A stretch of 64,000 nt of DNA from Daejeonia sp002484105 (GCF_051175565.1 NZ_CP195105.1:2108001-2172000), one strand, 5' to 3'; counted from the stretch's first letter, positions 1 through 7,633 are shown. A program made the numbers and translations. The notes: generated by a model from the sequence alone, not told the origin.

Positions 1-64
1 TTTATGGAGATTTCAGAAAAGATATCCGGATATCTGTAAACTGAGCCATAGAATGAAATCAAAA

Positions 65-90
65 AAATCCGCCACTTTCGCGACGGATTT
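65..90 (-). terminator. Rho-independent terminator of the porin gene
   Basis: Read on the reverse strand, a 7-bp perfect stem (AAATCCG at 84-90, its complement at 65-71) is followed by a T tract (the A run at 60-67 of the + strand). It lies 62 bases beyond the stop of the reverse-strand porin gene, so it most likely ends that transcript. Bases 1-64 hold no other gene that I can support. Confidence 0.65.
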
Positions 91-151
91 TCCACTATGG
101 AAAACAAAAAAAACTGAAAATAACAAGAAATTTCAAAAAATCTCTTCTATC

Positions 152-1336
152 TTAAAACCTAGTCTGTATTTGCAGAATCATCAGGTTGCTGTCATACAGG
201 GAAGTATCGGGAGTTTCGTGCCGGTAGCGGTCCATTTTCATCCCAAGCTGGACCCGTGCTCCGTAATCTTTCAGAAATTCAAAACTCACCATCGGCATCA
301 CCGTCGTATGTGGATTTGGATCGAGTCTGAAGTTTTCATCCATTACCTCATAACGGCAGGAAAATTCTATTGCATTAAGGTTCCGGCTGTTGCTGTTTTT
401 AATTTCGTACCGGAAATCCGGAAGAAAATAAAATGCTCGGATCTGATAATTGCTGATATTCCCCAGATGTTGCGCATCAAGGGTATTGTACAGAACATGA
501 TTGATGGCCTGTTTGGCTTCTGCTATCAGATTAAGACTCAGCTGGGTACTCAAAGGAATTTTACCTGAAATATCTGCCGCAAAAGCATGGACACCTTTTT
601 CATACGCCTTGCCGGCACCAGCATTGATGCCGATATTCAGAGCATTGTTTTTGAGGATATCGAACTGAAGTCTTGACGAGAAAAGCTTCCCGCTGTCATT
701 GTCATTGATTTGGTTTTTGCCGTTTCCGTTTACCACAGATACGGCATAGTGTACAGGGAGTTTTCCGATTCTGGTTTTGCCGCCCACTGAAGCACCAATC
801 TGGAAACTCGTCCAGCCTAATTTTCCAAAAGCATTGTACTGGTTGCTCCATTCCATGGATTTGATGATATCTACCGGGATTAATTCTTCAATGCCGAACG
901 CCGGACGGAACTGACCGAACTGCAAATCTATATCGGGAGTCAGCTGATATTTGATGAAGGCATTTTCAAGAACTTTGGTTTTTGGGTCGCTTTTAAAATC
1001 AGCAAGATTGGCCAGCACAACGACCTGTGTACGTTTGCTGATCTGCGCTTTCATGCTCACACGCATATATTTTATGAGAAAGGTATTATCTGTTCCGGAT
1101 TCGTCAGAATGGTGCAGTCCGTTCACATCCACATTTTTTGTTGCAGAAACCGCATACCGTCCCTGAAAAATTCCCCCGAATTTAAATATCGGGTAGGTAG
1201 GAGCGGATACGTTTGATGTCGGTTTTTTTCGGTCTGATGAAATTTGTGATGAGTCTGATGATACCGTCTGTGCATTCCACTGTACAGCAGAAAAAGCAAA
1301 AACCAACGGCAACGTCCTCATAAAATTCATTCTCAT
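152..1336 (-). CDS. Outer-membrane porin, OprO/OprP-like (phosphate-selective porin family)
   Basis: A 394-residue protein with a signal peptide (hydrophobic residues about 8-20, likely cut after WNAQ at 20-23), a low-complexity Ser-rich linker, then alternating beta-strand-like sequence with many aromatic residues and an aromatic C-terminal residue (ending QTRF), as expected of an outer-membrane barrel. The segment around residues 50-130 (KFGGIFQGRYA, then YMRVSMKAQISKRTQVVVLANL) and the later FGQFRPAFGIE stretch resemble Bacteroidota porins of the phosphate-selective O/P family. Specificity cannot be read from the sequence. In-frame ATGs at residues 3 and 6 could also be the start; the choice does not change the mature protein. 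It is a single gene with its own terminator downstream. Confidence 0.75.
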   Translation of the reverse strand: MRMNFMRTLPLVFAFSAVQWNAQTVSSDSSQISSDRKKPTSNVSAPTYPIFKFGGIFQGRYAVSATKNVDVNGLHHSDESGTDNTFLIKYMRVSMKAQISKRTQVVVLANLADFKSDPKTKVLENAFIKYQLTPDIDLQFGQFRPAFGIEELIPVDIIKSMEWSNQYNAFGKLGWTSFQIGASVGGKTRIGKLPVHYAVSVVNGNGKNQINDNDSGKLFSSRLQFDILKNNALNIGINAGAGKAYEKGVHAFAADISGKIPLSTQLSLNLIAEAKQAINHVLYNTLDAQHLGNISNYQIRAFYFLPDFRYEIKNSNSRNLNAIEFSCRYEVMDENFRLDPNPHTTVMPMVSFEFLKDYGARVQLGMKMDRYRHETPDTSLYDSNLMILQIQTRF

Positions 1337-1434
1337 ATCTCCATGAAAAGCTGGAGCAAAAATATAGGAATATCACGGGTATGCCGTATTGCCGGAACAT
1401 GAAAAAAAGCAGGTCAGACAAATATCATGTCGGC

Positions 1435-2085
1435 TCAGGAAATAAAGCCTGCTGCAACCACTTCCTTTTCCTTTTTCAGAATCAGGAAATAGAGTAGGAG
1501 AGAGGTATCGTCAAAATGGCGGTCGAATTCAAAACTTTTCTTTCGGCTGTTTACCGGGAAATGCTGTTCACGGGTTTCTGCCTGCAGTGCATCAAAATCC
1601 GGTTTTATGGTGATCAACTGGATTTCATCTGCCTCTGTTTTTTCAATGATCTGAACCGACTTGGTGAAAAACCCTTCTTCTGTGCTTACCGTCCGGCTGA
1701 TGTTTTCAAAATTTCCGAACGTAAATCCACAGAGCAGCGGCATAGCTTCGGGCTTTCTGATACCAGTTTCAATACGGCGTTTTCCGCGTGCGGATGTCGT
1801 GTCAAGATCTTTGATCTGTGTCATGATTCTGGCAAATTTCTGATACATATACCGGTCGCCACAATCTCCCATAAATGGCTCCAGCGTTTGTCGCAGCAGT
1901 TTTCCGGATTTTGAACAATGTCCGAATTCAGAGCTGTTTTCGCGGACTTTTATGTATTTGGGATCATTGTAGCCTTCTTTTGTGAAACCACTTTTACGGC
2001 GCACAACAGGGACACCGTTCAGTGTATAGAATACCAGGTCGCCAATGCTTCCGCTCAGTTCCATCAGACTCTTGTATTTTGCCAT
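1435..2085 (-). CDS. Hypothetical protein (216 aa), unrecognised
   Basis: I do not recognise a characterised family. The protein is soluble-looking, with no signal peptide or membrane segment. It opens with a compact motif (KYKSLMELSGSIGDLVFY, residues 3-20, followed by VPVVRRK) that resembles the glycine-rich beginning of several uncharacterised Bacteroidota proteins of about 200 residues. The middle is basic, the C-terminal half alternates polar and hydrophobic residues (beta-like), and it ends in LLYFLILKKEKEVVAAGFIS. The start is ATG with an A/G-rich stretch just before it. A -7-like box lies about 20 bases upstream. It stands alone between the porin and the NlpC/P60 gene, which is divergent. 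Confidence 0.6.
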   Translation of the reverse strand: MAKYKSLMELSGSIGDLVFYTLNGVPVVRRKSGFTKEGYNDPKYIKVRENSSEFGHCSKSGKLLRQTLEPFMGDCGDRYMYQKFARIMTQIKDLDTTSARGKRRIETGIRKPEAMPLLCGFTFGNFENISRTVSTEEGFFTKSVQIIEKTEADEIQLITIKPDFDALQAETREQHFPVNSRKKSFEFDRHFDDTSLLLYFLILKKEKEVVAAGFIS

Positions 2086-2105
2086 AAGTGAAAGATTTAA
2101 GAGTT

Positions 2106-2113
2106 CAAAGATA
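2106..2113 (-). promoter_or_regulatory. Putative -7 box for the 216-aa gene
   Basis: On the reverse strand this reads TATCTTTG, matching the Bacteroidota -7 consensus TAnnTTTG, 21 bases before the start codon at 2085. No convincing TTG is visible at the -33 position, so the call is tentative. Confidence 0.4.
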
Positions 2114-2165
2114 AATAAAATTGTTTATATAGTTACAGTATAGTTATTTCATAATTAATATATAG

Positions 2166-2194
2166 TTGAAGTATAATAATTTTTTATATATTTG
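2166..2194 (+). promoter_or_regulatory. Promoter of the NlpC/P60 gene (TTG / TAnnTTTG)
   Basis: TTG at 2166-2168 and TATATTTG at 2187-2194 are separated by 18 bases, a good match to the Bacteroidota sigma factor consensus (-33 TTG, -7 TAnnTTTG). Transcription would start near 2200, giving a 5' leader of about 65-70 bases before the ATG at 2269. Confidence 0.6.
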
Positions 2195-2268
2195 TAAGGT
2201 TGTATAACCCTTGAATATTCTCTGCGATGAAGCAATTTTTATTAAATTTGAAGCGTGAAAGAAAGGAA

Positions 2269-2808
2269 ATGAAACAATTTGTTTTCAGTATTGGTGCCGC
2301 GGCATTACTCGTTTCATGTGGAAGTTCACATGCTGTAACGGTAAAACGTGAGCTGCCCACAAGAAATTCTGTGAGATACAGCCATACAAAGGAACTGGAT
2401 TCACGCTTTTCGGGATCTGTGAGCAGAACCATTTCTCATGTGCTGAAAGATGCCGAAAAATATCTGGGAAGTCCCTATAAATACGGTGGTAACACTTCTT
2501 CGGGATTCGATTGCTCCGGTTTTACTGCAAAAGTTTTTGCAGAAAACGATTATCAGCTTCCAAGAAGATCTTCAGATCAGGCGCAGGTGGGCGATCTGAT
2601 TGATGTCCGGAACATCAAACCGGGAGATTTGCTTTTCTTCTCCACTTCCGGTGGCAGCAGGGTGTCACATGTGGGCATTGTACATGATATCGGAAGAGAC
2701 GGCGAAATAAAATTCATTCATGCCTCGACGTCAAAAGGAGTCATTATTTCTTCTCTGAACGAATCCTATTGGAACAAGGCTTACCTCCATGCAAGAAGGG
2801 TTTTGTAA
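2269..2808 (+). CDS. NlpC/P60 family lipoprotein, peptidoglycan endopeptidase
   Basis: A 179-residue lipoprotein with an N-terminal signal (residues 2-16) and lipobox LVSC with Cys17, then a short linker and an NlpC/P60 domain (about residues 53-179). The catalytic triad is visible: Cys82 in GFDCSGF, His134 in SHVGIV, and His151 in FIHAS. Family members hydrolyse peptide bonds in cell-wall stem peptides (typically D-Glu-gamma-DAP), here probably from a membrane-anchored position in the periplasm. The start at 2269 is preferred over the in-frame ATG at 2227 because it puts the hydrophobic signal at the N-terminus and is preceded by an AAAGGA-like ribosome binding site. dapD follows 26 bases later on the same strand, so cotranscription is possible. 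Confidence 0.85.
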   Translation: MKQFVFSIGAAALLVSCGSSHAVTVKRELPTRNSVRYSHTKELDSRFSGSVSRTISHVLKDAEKYLGSPYKYGGNTSSGFDCSGFTAKVFAENDYQLPRRSSDQAQVGDLIDVRNIKPGDLLFFSTSGGSRVSHVGIVHDIGRDGEIKFIHASTSKGVIISSLNESYWNKAYLHARRVL

Positions 2809-2834
2809 TTAAATAATAATCAACAATATATAAA

Positions 2835-3647
2835 ATGTCATTACAACAAACGATTGAACAGATTTGGGACAACAGAGAACTGCTTCAGGATGAAGAAAGC
2901 CAGAAGGCCATTCGCGAAGTTATTGCAAAACTGGATGCCGGCGAACTTCGCGTGGCAGAACCAGCAGCAGAAGGATGGAAGGTGAATGAATGGATCAAAA
3001 AAGCCGTTGTGCTGTACTTCCCGATACAGAAAATGGAGACAGTAGAAGTAGGACCGTTTGAGTTTCATGACAAAATTCCGTTGAAGAAAGATTATGCACA
3101 AAAAGAAGTACGTGTGGTGCCACATGCAGTTGCACGATACGGAAGCTATCTGGCGCCGGGCGTTATCATGATGCCGTCGTATGTCAATATCGGTGCCCGT
3201 GTAGATTCTGGTACCATGGTGGATACCTGGGCGACAGTAGGAAGCTGTGCACAGATTGGCAAAAACGTCCATCTGAGTGGCGGTGTCGGTATTGGTGGCG
3301 TTCTTGAGCCTCTGCAGGCTGCTCCGGTCATTATCGAAGATGATTGCTTCATCGGTTCCAGGTGTATCGTTGTGGAAGGAGTTCATGTGGAAAAAGAAGC
3401 CGTTCTTGGTGCCAGTGTGGTGCTGACAGGCTCCACCAAAATTATTGATGTTACCGGTGACGCACCCGTTGTACTGAAAGGACGGGTTCCTGCAAGATCC
3501 GTTGTGATACCGGGCAGTATTACCAAAAAATTTCCGGCAGGGGAATATCAGGTTCCCTGCGCACTGATTATCGGAAAAAGAAAAGAATCTACCGACAAGA
3601 AAACCTCTCTGAACGATGCATTGAGGGAAAACAATGTTGCGGTATAA
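2835..3647 (+). CDS. dapD: 2,3,4,5-tetrahydropyridine-2,6-dicarboxylate N-succinyltransferase (DapD)
   Basis: DapD transfers succinyl from succinyl-CoA to tetrahydrodipicolinate in the succinylase branch of the diaminopimelate/lysine pathway. The 270-residue length is normal for the family. The N-terminal region is helical (residues 1-100), followed by a left-handed beta-helix of hexapeptide repeats (about residues 100-235; for example GARVDSGTMVDTWATVGS, then VHLSGGVGIGG and IIEDDCFIGS), and a short C-terminal region. The ATG is preceded by an A-rich leader. The upstream NlpC/P60 gene acts on DAP-containing cell wall, a loose functional link. The GT9 gene starts 9 bases after the stop. Confidence 0.95.
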   Translation: MSLQQTIEQIWDNRELLQDEESQKAIREVIAKLDAGELRVAEPAAEGWKVNEWIKKAVVLYFPIQKMETVEVGPFEFHDKIPLKKDYAQKEVRVVPHAVARYGSYLAPGVIMMPSYVNIGARVDSGTMVDTWATVGSCAQIGKNVHLSGGVGIGGVLEPLQAAPVIIEDDCFIGSRCIVVEGVHVEKEAVLGASVVLTGSTKIIDVTGDAPVVLKGRVPARSVVIPGSITKKFPAGEYQVPCALIIGKRKESTDKKTSLNDALRENNVAV

Positions 3648-3656
3648 AATCACTGC

Positions 3657-4649
3657 ATGAAAATACTTGTCATACAGAAAAAATTTATGGGGGATGTACT
3701 GGTTACATCCTCTCTTTTTCCTTTACTGAGGCAGAAATATCCAAATTCAGAACTTCATTTTTTCCTTGATAAAAAATTCAGTGATATTGTTCTGAACCAT
3801 CCGGATATCGACCGGCTGATTTTTTTTGAAAAGGATCTTGTGGGCAATATCCACAAAATAAAGCGTGAAAAATATGATGTTGTAGTTGATGTATATTCCA
3901 AAATCGGTACCGCGCTTATTAGTTTTTTTTCAGGCGCGGGAATTACTTCGGGATACTACAAACCCTATCTTTCGCTTTTTTATTCAGCACCTGTAAAACG
4001 GCATCTGAAGCCAGAATCACAGATGGCTCTGTGTCTTGAAAATCGGGTCCAGCTGCTGGAAGCTCTGGATATTCCGCTGGCCGATGTGCATCCAAAAATT
4101 TACCTGACCAAAACGGAAATTGAGGAAGCTGAAAATCTCTTCAGAAAATATGGTCTCTGTAAAGACAAAAAAACCTTGATGGTTTCAACGTTTGGAAGTA
4201 CACCCGAAAAATCATATCCATATATGAAGGATATTATTGATAGAGTAAGCAAAAACACAGATTGCCAGATTATTTGTAATTATATTCCTTCACAGAAAGA
4301 TTTGTTTCAGAATCTGTATATCTCTCTGTCTGAAGCGTCGAAAAAAGCAATTATAAAAGATTTTGCTACGGAAAATCTGCGCTCTTTTGCTGCTTCAGTT
4401 TCGCTTTGTGATGCCTTGCTGGGTAATGAAGGTGGAGCTACCAATGTTTCAAAAGCACTTCATATCCCCACATTCGGAATATTTTCTCCTGTTGTTGATT
4501 CTTCATCATGGAAATGGGCAGAAGATGGTGTTCGGTATGACTCTGCAGATGTCCATGACTATATAAAGGGTAATCCTACCTATGAAGATTTCAGACCTGA
4601 ATATTTTGAAGATCAATTAGACCGGTTTATCCAGAAACATTTGTTATAA
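3657..4649 (+). CDS. Glycosyltransferase family 9 (heptosyltransferase-like)
   Basis: A 330-residue protein with the hallmark GT9 N-terminus (MKILVIQKKFMGDVLVTSSL, the family's nucleotide-fold start), central motifs such as FFSGAGITSGY, a second Rossmann half after about residue 165 (LMVSTFGSTPEKSYP), and the donor-site-like GNEGGATNVSKAL motif followed by PTFGIFSP. GT9 enzymes transfer heptose or related sugars to the inner core of lipopolysaccharide at the inner membrane's cytoplasmic face. The actual sugar cannot be deduced. Its stop overlaps by six bases with the stop of the convergent kinase gene, and a second glycosyltransferase follows the kinase, suggesting a small LPS-core locus. Confidence 0.85.
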   Translation: MKILVIQKKFMGDVLVTSSLFPLLRQKYPNSELHFFLDKKFSDIVLNHPDIDRLIFFEKDLVGNIHKIKREKYDVVVDVYSKIGTALISFFSGAGITSGYYKPYLSLFYSAPVKRHLKPESQMALCLENRVQLLEALDIPLADVHPKIYLTKTEIEEAENLFRKYGLCKDKKTLMVSTFGSTPEKSYPYMKDIIDRVSKNTDCQIICNYIPSQKDLFQNLYISLSEASKKAIIKDFATENLRSFAASVSLCDALLGNEGGATNVSKALHIPTFGIFSPVVDSSSWKWAEDGVRYDSADVHDYIKGNPTYEDFRPEYFEDQLDRFIQKHLL

Positions 4650-5396
4650 AAACCGGGATTTAAGGATTTTTTTCCGGAAAAAATGATACTGGAATTTGGA
4701 GGTCTCTTCCCAAAGGTAGTCGAATACTTTTTCTGGTTTTTCTCCGCACAGATGTGCATATTCTTCACTGATCATGGCTACCATATGCTGATGCGGTGTC
4801 AGTCTTGCCATGTTTTTCATCCGCAGCTCAAAAGGCATGCTGCTGTGGAAATTCATACGGTTCAGGTCTACCAGAAAAAAATCATATTTGCCTTCCGGAG
4901 TTTTCCTGATCAAAGTATTTCCGGGTGAATGATCCTTGAATTCTATTCCGTTTTCATGAAGATGAAAGGTAAACCGGGTAAAAGCTTTTACAATGTTTTC
5001 AAAATCCGGAAAGCTGAAATCTTCTACCAAAGCCCGGAAGGTAAAGTCAGCATCTAGCTGTTCACTTACATAATAGCTGTCTTTCAGGCCTAAAACATCA
5101 GAATTTTCCAGAAAACCAATTGGAAAAGGCGTTCCGATTCCCTTTTTTAGTAGCAGTTGTGCATACTCATAAGAGCGTTTTGCTTTGGATTTCCGGATGT
5201 ATTTATAGGCAAGCCTGTTGACGAAATTGGGGGTTTTGAATTTCTTGATATTAATGATTCTGCCACCAAGAGAAAAAAATTTCAGCGTATTTCGCTTGCC
5301 TTTTACCAGGATTTCTCCTTCGCTGTCAAACGATTGCAGAATATGGAGCAGTTGTCGTTCTTCATTCTTACAGCTTTCATTAATATAAAAATTCAT
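4644..5396 (-). CDS. Lipopolysaccharide kinase (KdkA/WaaP-type) family protein
   Basis: A 250-residue protein-kinase-fold enzyme of the Kdo/WaaP group. The catalytic loop reads EFKDHSPGNTLI (Asp155, Asn160) and the metal-binding Asp177 lies in FLVDLNRMNF, where the usual DFG is replaced by DLN. Family members phosphorylate Kdo or heptose in the LPS inner core using ATP. A plausible start is the ATG at 5396; an upstream TTG codon at 5417 overlaps a -7 promoter box and is unlikely to be used. The gene is convergent with and overlaps the GT9 gene and is divergent from the next glycosyltransferase, fitting a role in the same glycolipid. The exact acceptor is inferred only from context. Confidence 0.75.
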   Translation of the reverse strand: MNFYINESCKNEERQLLHILQSFDSEGEILVKGKRNTLKFFSLGGRIINIKKFKTPNFVNRLAYKYIRKSKAKRSYEYAQLLLKKGIGTPFPIGFLENSDVLGLKDSYYVSEQLDADFTFRALVEDFSFPDFENIVKAFTRFTFHLHENGIEFKDHSPGNTLIRKTPEGKYDFFLVDLNRMNFHSSMPFELRMKNMARLTPHQHMVAMISEEYAHLCGEKPEKVFDYLWEETSKFQYHFFRKKILKSRFL

Positions 5397-5413
5397 TATC
5401 GGTAATAATTTCT

Positions 5414-5421
5414 TCAAAAAT
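5414..5421 (-). promoter_or_regulatory. Putative -7 box for the LPS kinase gene
   Basis: The reverse strand reads TATTTTTG (TAnnTTTG), 18 bases before the ATG at 5396. It implies a very short 5' leader and argues against translation starting at 5417. Confidence 0.4.
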
Positions 5422-5457
5422 AACGAATATATCAGAATTTTTGACTTTGATTTTGTT

Positions 5458-5465
5458 TATTTTTG
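5458..5465 (+). promoter_or_regulatory. Putative -7 box for the GT4-type glycosyltransferase gene
   Basis: TATTTTTG matches TAnnTTTG, 16 bases before the start at 5482. A TTG at 5441-5443 is 14 bases upstream, slightly closer than usual. With the reverse box at 5414-5421 it makes a compact divergent promoter region. Confidence 0.4.
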
Positions 5466-5481
5466 TCCATCATAATTCAAA

Positions 5482-6540
5482 ATGGGTAAAAATATCTTTC
5501 TCGAAGCACATAATTCCAAAAATCTTACAAGCGGTTTTGGAATATTCAATTATTCCCTGCTCAAGGCTTTTTCAGAACTTGAGACACCTGATCTCGATTT
5601 TTATGTCAATCTCAAGCGGGGTAAGAAAATTCAGGAAGAATTGGGCAGCCGTTTTTTTTATACAAAATACAATGAATTGCAGCGTCATTGGCTTTTCCGT
5701 CCAAAAAAGGTCTTTGATGTCTGGCATTCACTCAACCAGAATATTAAAGTAGAACCTTTTTTCAAGCAAAAGAAATATATCCTTACCGTTCATGATGTTA
5801 ACTTCGCAGAAGCTGATGACCCTAAAAACAGAAAGCGCTGCAAGCTTTTCCGGGAAAAAATGCAACGTGCAGATCTCATTACCTATATATCTCAATATGC
5901 CCGCGACCATACTTATGAGTTTTTTGATGTTCCGAAGCGGGAAGAACGTATAATTTATAATGGAAATCCTGTCACCGGTTTTCTGGAAACTTCAGATTTT
6001 CAGCCGAATGTTCCAGTCAATATTCCTTATTTTTATACAGTGGGAGATTTTCTGGAAAAGAAAAATTTTATTTCACTTGTTCGTATGATGAAAATAATGC
6101 CGGATTTCAACTTGATTATTTCAGGCAACAAGGACAAGGAATACGGCGCAAAAGTTAAGGAAGAAATTATGAAAGAGAAACTTCAGCAAAGGGTTTTTCT
6201 TACCGGAAAGGTTTCCGAGCAGGGTAAGCAGTACTTCATGCGAAATTGCGTGGCTTTTCTTTTCCCGTCTGTGGGCGAAGGTTTTGGGCTTCCCCCCATT
6301 GAAGCCATGAAATTCGGAAAACCGGTTTTTCTCGCCCGTCGCGCTTCTTTACCGGAGATAGGTGCTGATGCAGCTTTTTACTGGGATGATTTTGATCCGG
6401 TTTATATGAAGGAAATTCTGGAAAATGGCTTAAATAATTTTTCGGCCCAAGAGGATTTCTATAGTAAAAAAATTAAAGAAAGAGCAGATTATTTCAGCTG
6501 GACACGTGCAGCAAAGGAATATATAGATTGTTATCGTTGA
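5482..6540 (+). CDS. Glycosyltransferase family 1/4 (GT-B fold)
   Basis: A 352-residue cytoplasmic glycosyltransferase with a variable N-terminal acceptor half (it contains DVWHSLNQN and LTVHDVNF) and a C-terminal nucleotide-sugar half from about residue 185 (PYFYTVGDFLEKKNF, LIISGN, RVFLTGKV). The diagnostic E-x7-E-like element is FPSVGEGFGLPPIEAMKFGKPV. Such enzymes transfer sugars from NDP-sugars during LPS, O-antigen or capsule synthesis; the substrate is unknown. The start follows a divergent promoter shared with the LPS kinase. The next transcription unit is the histidine leader, which has its own promoter immediately downstream. Confidence 0.8.
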   Translation: MGKNIFLEAHNSKNLTSGFGIFNYSLLKAFSELETPDLDFYVNLKRGKKIQEELGSRFFYTKYNELQRHWLFRPKKVFDVWHSLNQNIKVEPFFKQKKYILTVHDVNFAEADDPKNRKRCKLFREKMQRADLITYISQYARDHTYEFFDVPKREERIIYNGNPVTGFLETSDFQPNVPVNIPYFYTVGDFLEKKNFISLVRMMKIMPDFNLIISGNKDKEYGAKVKEEIMKEKLQQRVFLTGKVSEQGKQYFMRNCVAFLFPSVGEGFGLPPIEAMKFGKPVFLARRASLPEIGADAAFYWDDFDPVYMKEILENGLNNFSAQEDFYSKKIKERADYFSWTRAAKEYIDCYR

Positions 6541-6569
6541 TGTTTTTCAAGTTTTTTTGATGAATTATC

Positions 6570-6599
6570 TTGCATTTCCCAAAAAACTTTCTACATTTG
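6570..6599 (+). promoter_or_regulatory. Histidine operon promoter (TTG / TAnnTTTG)
   Basis: TTG at 6570-6572 and TACATTTG at 6592-6599 are separated by 19 bases, an excellent match to the Bacteroidota consensus. The transcription start predicted from the -7 box is about 6603-6607, essentially at the ATG of the leader peptide (6608), so the leader mRNA may be leaderless or nearly so. Confidence 0.7.
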
Positions 6600-6607
6600 T
6601 ATCAGCA

Positions 6608-6664
6608 ATGAAAAATATAATCTCCATACATCATCATCATTCCATCTGTTTCCAGGCGGAGTGA
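6608..6664 (+). CDS. hisL: Histidine operon leader peptide (18 aa, four consecutive His codons)
   Basis: The short ORF encodes MKNIISIHHHHSICFQAE. Four CAT codons in a row (6629-6640) act as a sensor of charged tRNA-His: a stalled ribosome would sit just before the sequence CAGGCGG (6653-6659), which can pair with the 5' arm of the downstream terminator. If the ribosome runs on to the stop codon at 6662-6664 it masks this segment, allowing the terminator to form. No Shine-Dalgarno-like sequence could fit, because the predicted transcription start is only a few bases upstream of the ATG. The symbol is by analogy to known his leader peptides; the sequence was recognised from structure and context. 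Confidence 0.85.
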   Translation: MKNIISIHHHHSICFQAE

Positions 6665-6731
6665 TTTATTTATGTAGATACTTGATGAATATAAAACACC
6701 GTCTGTGCAGTCAGGCGGTGTCGTTTTTTTT
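6653..6731 (+). promoter_or_regulatory. Histidine attenuator: antiterminator segment plus terminator hairpin
   Basis: The terminator is a 10-bp stem, ACACCGTCTG (6696-6705) with CAGGCGGTGT (6712-6721), one G-U pair, a 6-base loop and eight T residues at 6724-6731. The 7-mer CAGGCGG of its 3' arm (6712-6718) is repeated exactly at 6653-6659, at the end of the leader ORF, and can pair with CCGTCTG of the 5' arm (6699-6705) to form an antiterminator. This is a minimal three-segment attenuator: stalling at the His codons frees 6653-6659 and lets hisG be transcribed, while completed translation restores termination. hisG begins 45 bases after the T tract. Confidence 0.85.
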
Positions 6732-6775
6732 GATGCCTCTGAGTGCCGGACAATAAAAAGCCCAAAATCAGACTT

Positions 6776-7633
6776 ATGAACAAATTGAAAATTGCCATTC
6801 AGAAAAGCGGGAGGCTCTTCGAAGATTCTATCAAACTCCTTAAAGACTGCGGAATTTTTTACAATGACGGCCGCGACCAACTGAAAGTGGAATGCGAGAC
6901 CTTTCCGATGGAAATCTATTTCCTGCGCAACTCCGATATTCCTCAGTATGTGGAAGATGGTGTGGTCGATATAGCCATCGTAGGCGAGAACCTTCTTATC
7001 GAAAAACAGAAAGATATCGAAACCGTACAGAAACTGGGGTTCTCCAAATGCCGCGTGTCGCTCGCCGTTCCGAAAAATGTTGACACAGATGATATTTCAT
7101 TTTTCCAGAACAGAAAAATAGCCACCTCCTATCCCAATACCCTCCGGAATTTTCTGCAGGAAAACGGAATTCAGGCAGAAATTCACCTGATTTCCGGTTC
7201 TGTGGAAATTGCCCCGAATATGGGACTTGCAGACGGTATCTGCGATATAGTAAGTTCCGGAAGCACCCTGTTTAAGAATGGTTTAAGAGAAACCAGAACC
7301 ATTCTGAAATCAGAAGCCGTGATCGCCAAAAACAAAAATCTGAGCAGCGAAAAAGAACATCTTCTCGAAAAATTCCTTTTCCGTGTAAAGGCCGTCCTGA
7401 AAGCAAAAAACACCAAATATATCCTGATGAATGTCCCGAATGACAAGATAGCCCAAGTTTCGGATATCCTTCCCGTTCTCAAAAGTCCGACAGTCATTCC
7501 GCTGGCGGACGAAGGATGGAGCAGTATTCACTCGGTGATTGAAGAAAAACGCTTCTGGGAAGTCATTGACGAACTCAAACAGGCAGGAGCACAGGACATC
7601 CTCATTATCCCGATTGACAAAATGGTGATTTAA
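6776..7633 (+). CDS. hisG: ATP phosphoribosyltransferase, long form (HisG)
   Basis: First enzyme of histidine synthesis: condenses ATP with PRPP to phosphoribosyl-ATP. At 285 residues it is the long form (HisG-L), which carries its own C-terminal ACT-like regulatory domain (about residues 210-285, from VKAVLKAKNTKYILMN) and does not need HisZ. The start MNKLKIAIQKSGRL matches the family; an upstream in-frame GTG at 6743 would add 11 unconserved residues and lie beside the attenuator, so it is rejected. The conserved motif GICDIVSSGSTLFKNGL is visible near residues 147-163. It is the first structural gene of the operon, controlled by the attenuator upstream, and probably feedback-inhibited by histidine as in other HisG-L enzymes. 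Confidence 0.95.
   Translation: MNKLKIAIQKSGRLFEDSIKLLKDCGIFYNDGRDQLKVECETFPMEIYFLRNSDIPQYVEDGVVDIAIVGENLLIEKQKDIETVQKLGFSKCRVSLAVPKNVDTDDISFFQNRKIATSYPNTLRNFLQENGIQAEIHLISGSVEIAPNMGLADGICDIVSSGSTLFKNGLRETRTILKSEAVIAKNKNLSSEKEHLLEKFLFRVKAVLKAKNTKYILMNVPNDKIAQVSDILPVLKSPTVIPLADEGWSSIHSVIEEKRFWEVIDELKQAGAQDILIIPIDKMVI

Noticed and set aside
2841..3653. 270-residue reverse-strand open frame across dapD
   Set aside because: It mirrors dapD almost exactly; DapD is certain, and the reverse frame has a Cys/His/Phe-rich composition unlike a real protein.
6608..6664. His-rich leader as an artificial polyhistidine tag remnant
   Set aside because: It is only four His codons, followed by a stop codon and a terminator, in front of a complete his operon; attenuation explains it.
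6743..6775. GTG start for hisG giving an 11-residue extension
   Set aside because: The extension is not conserved, lies just after the attenuator T tract, and the ATG at 6776 gives the normal HisG N-terminus.
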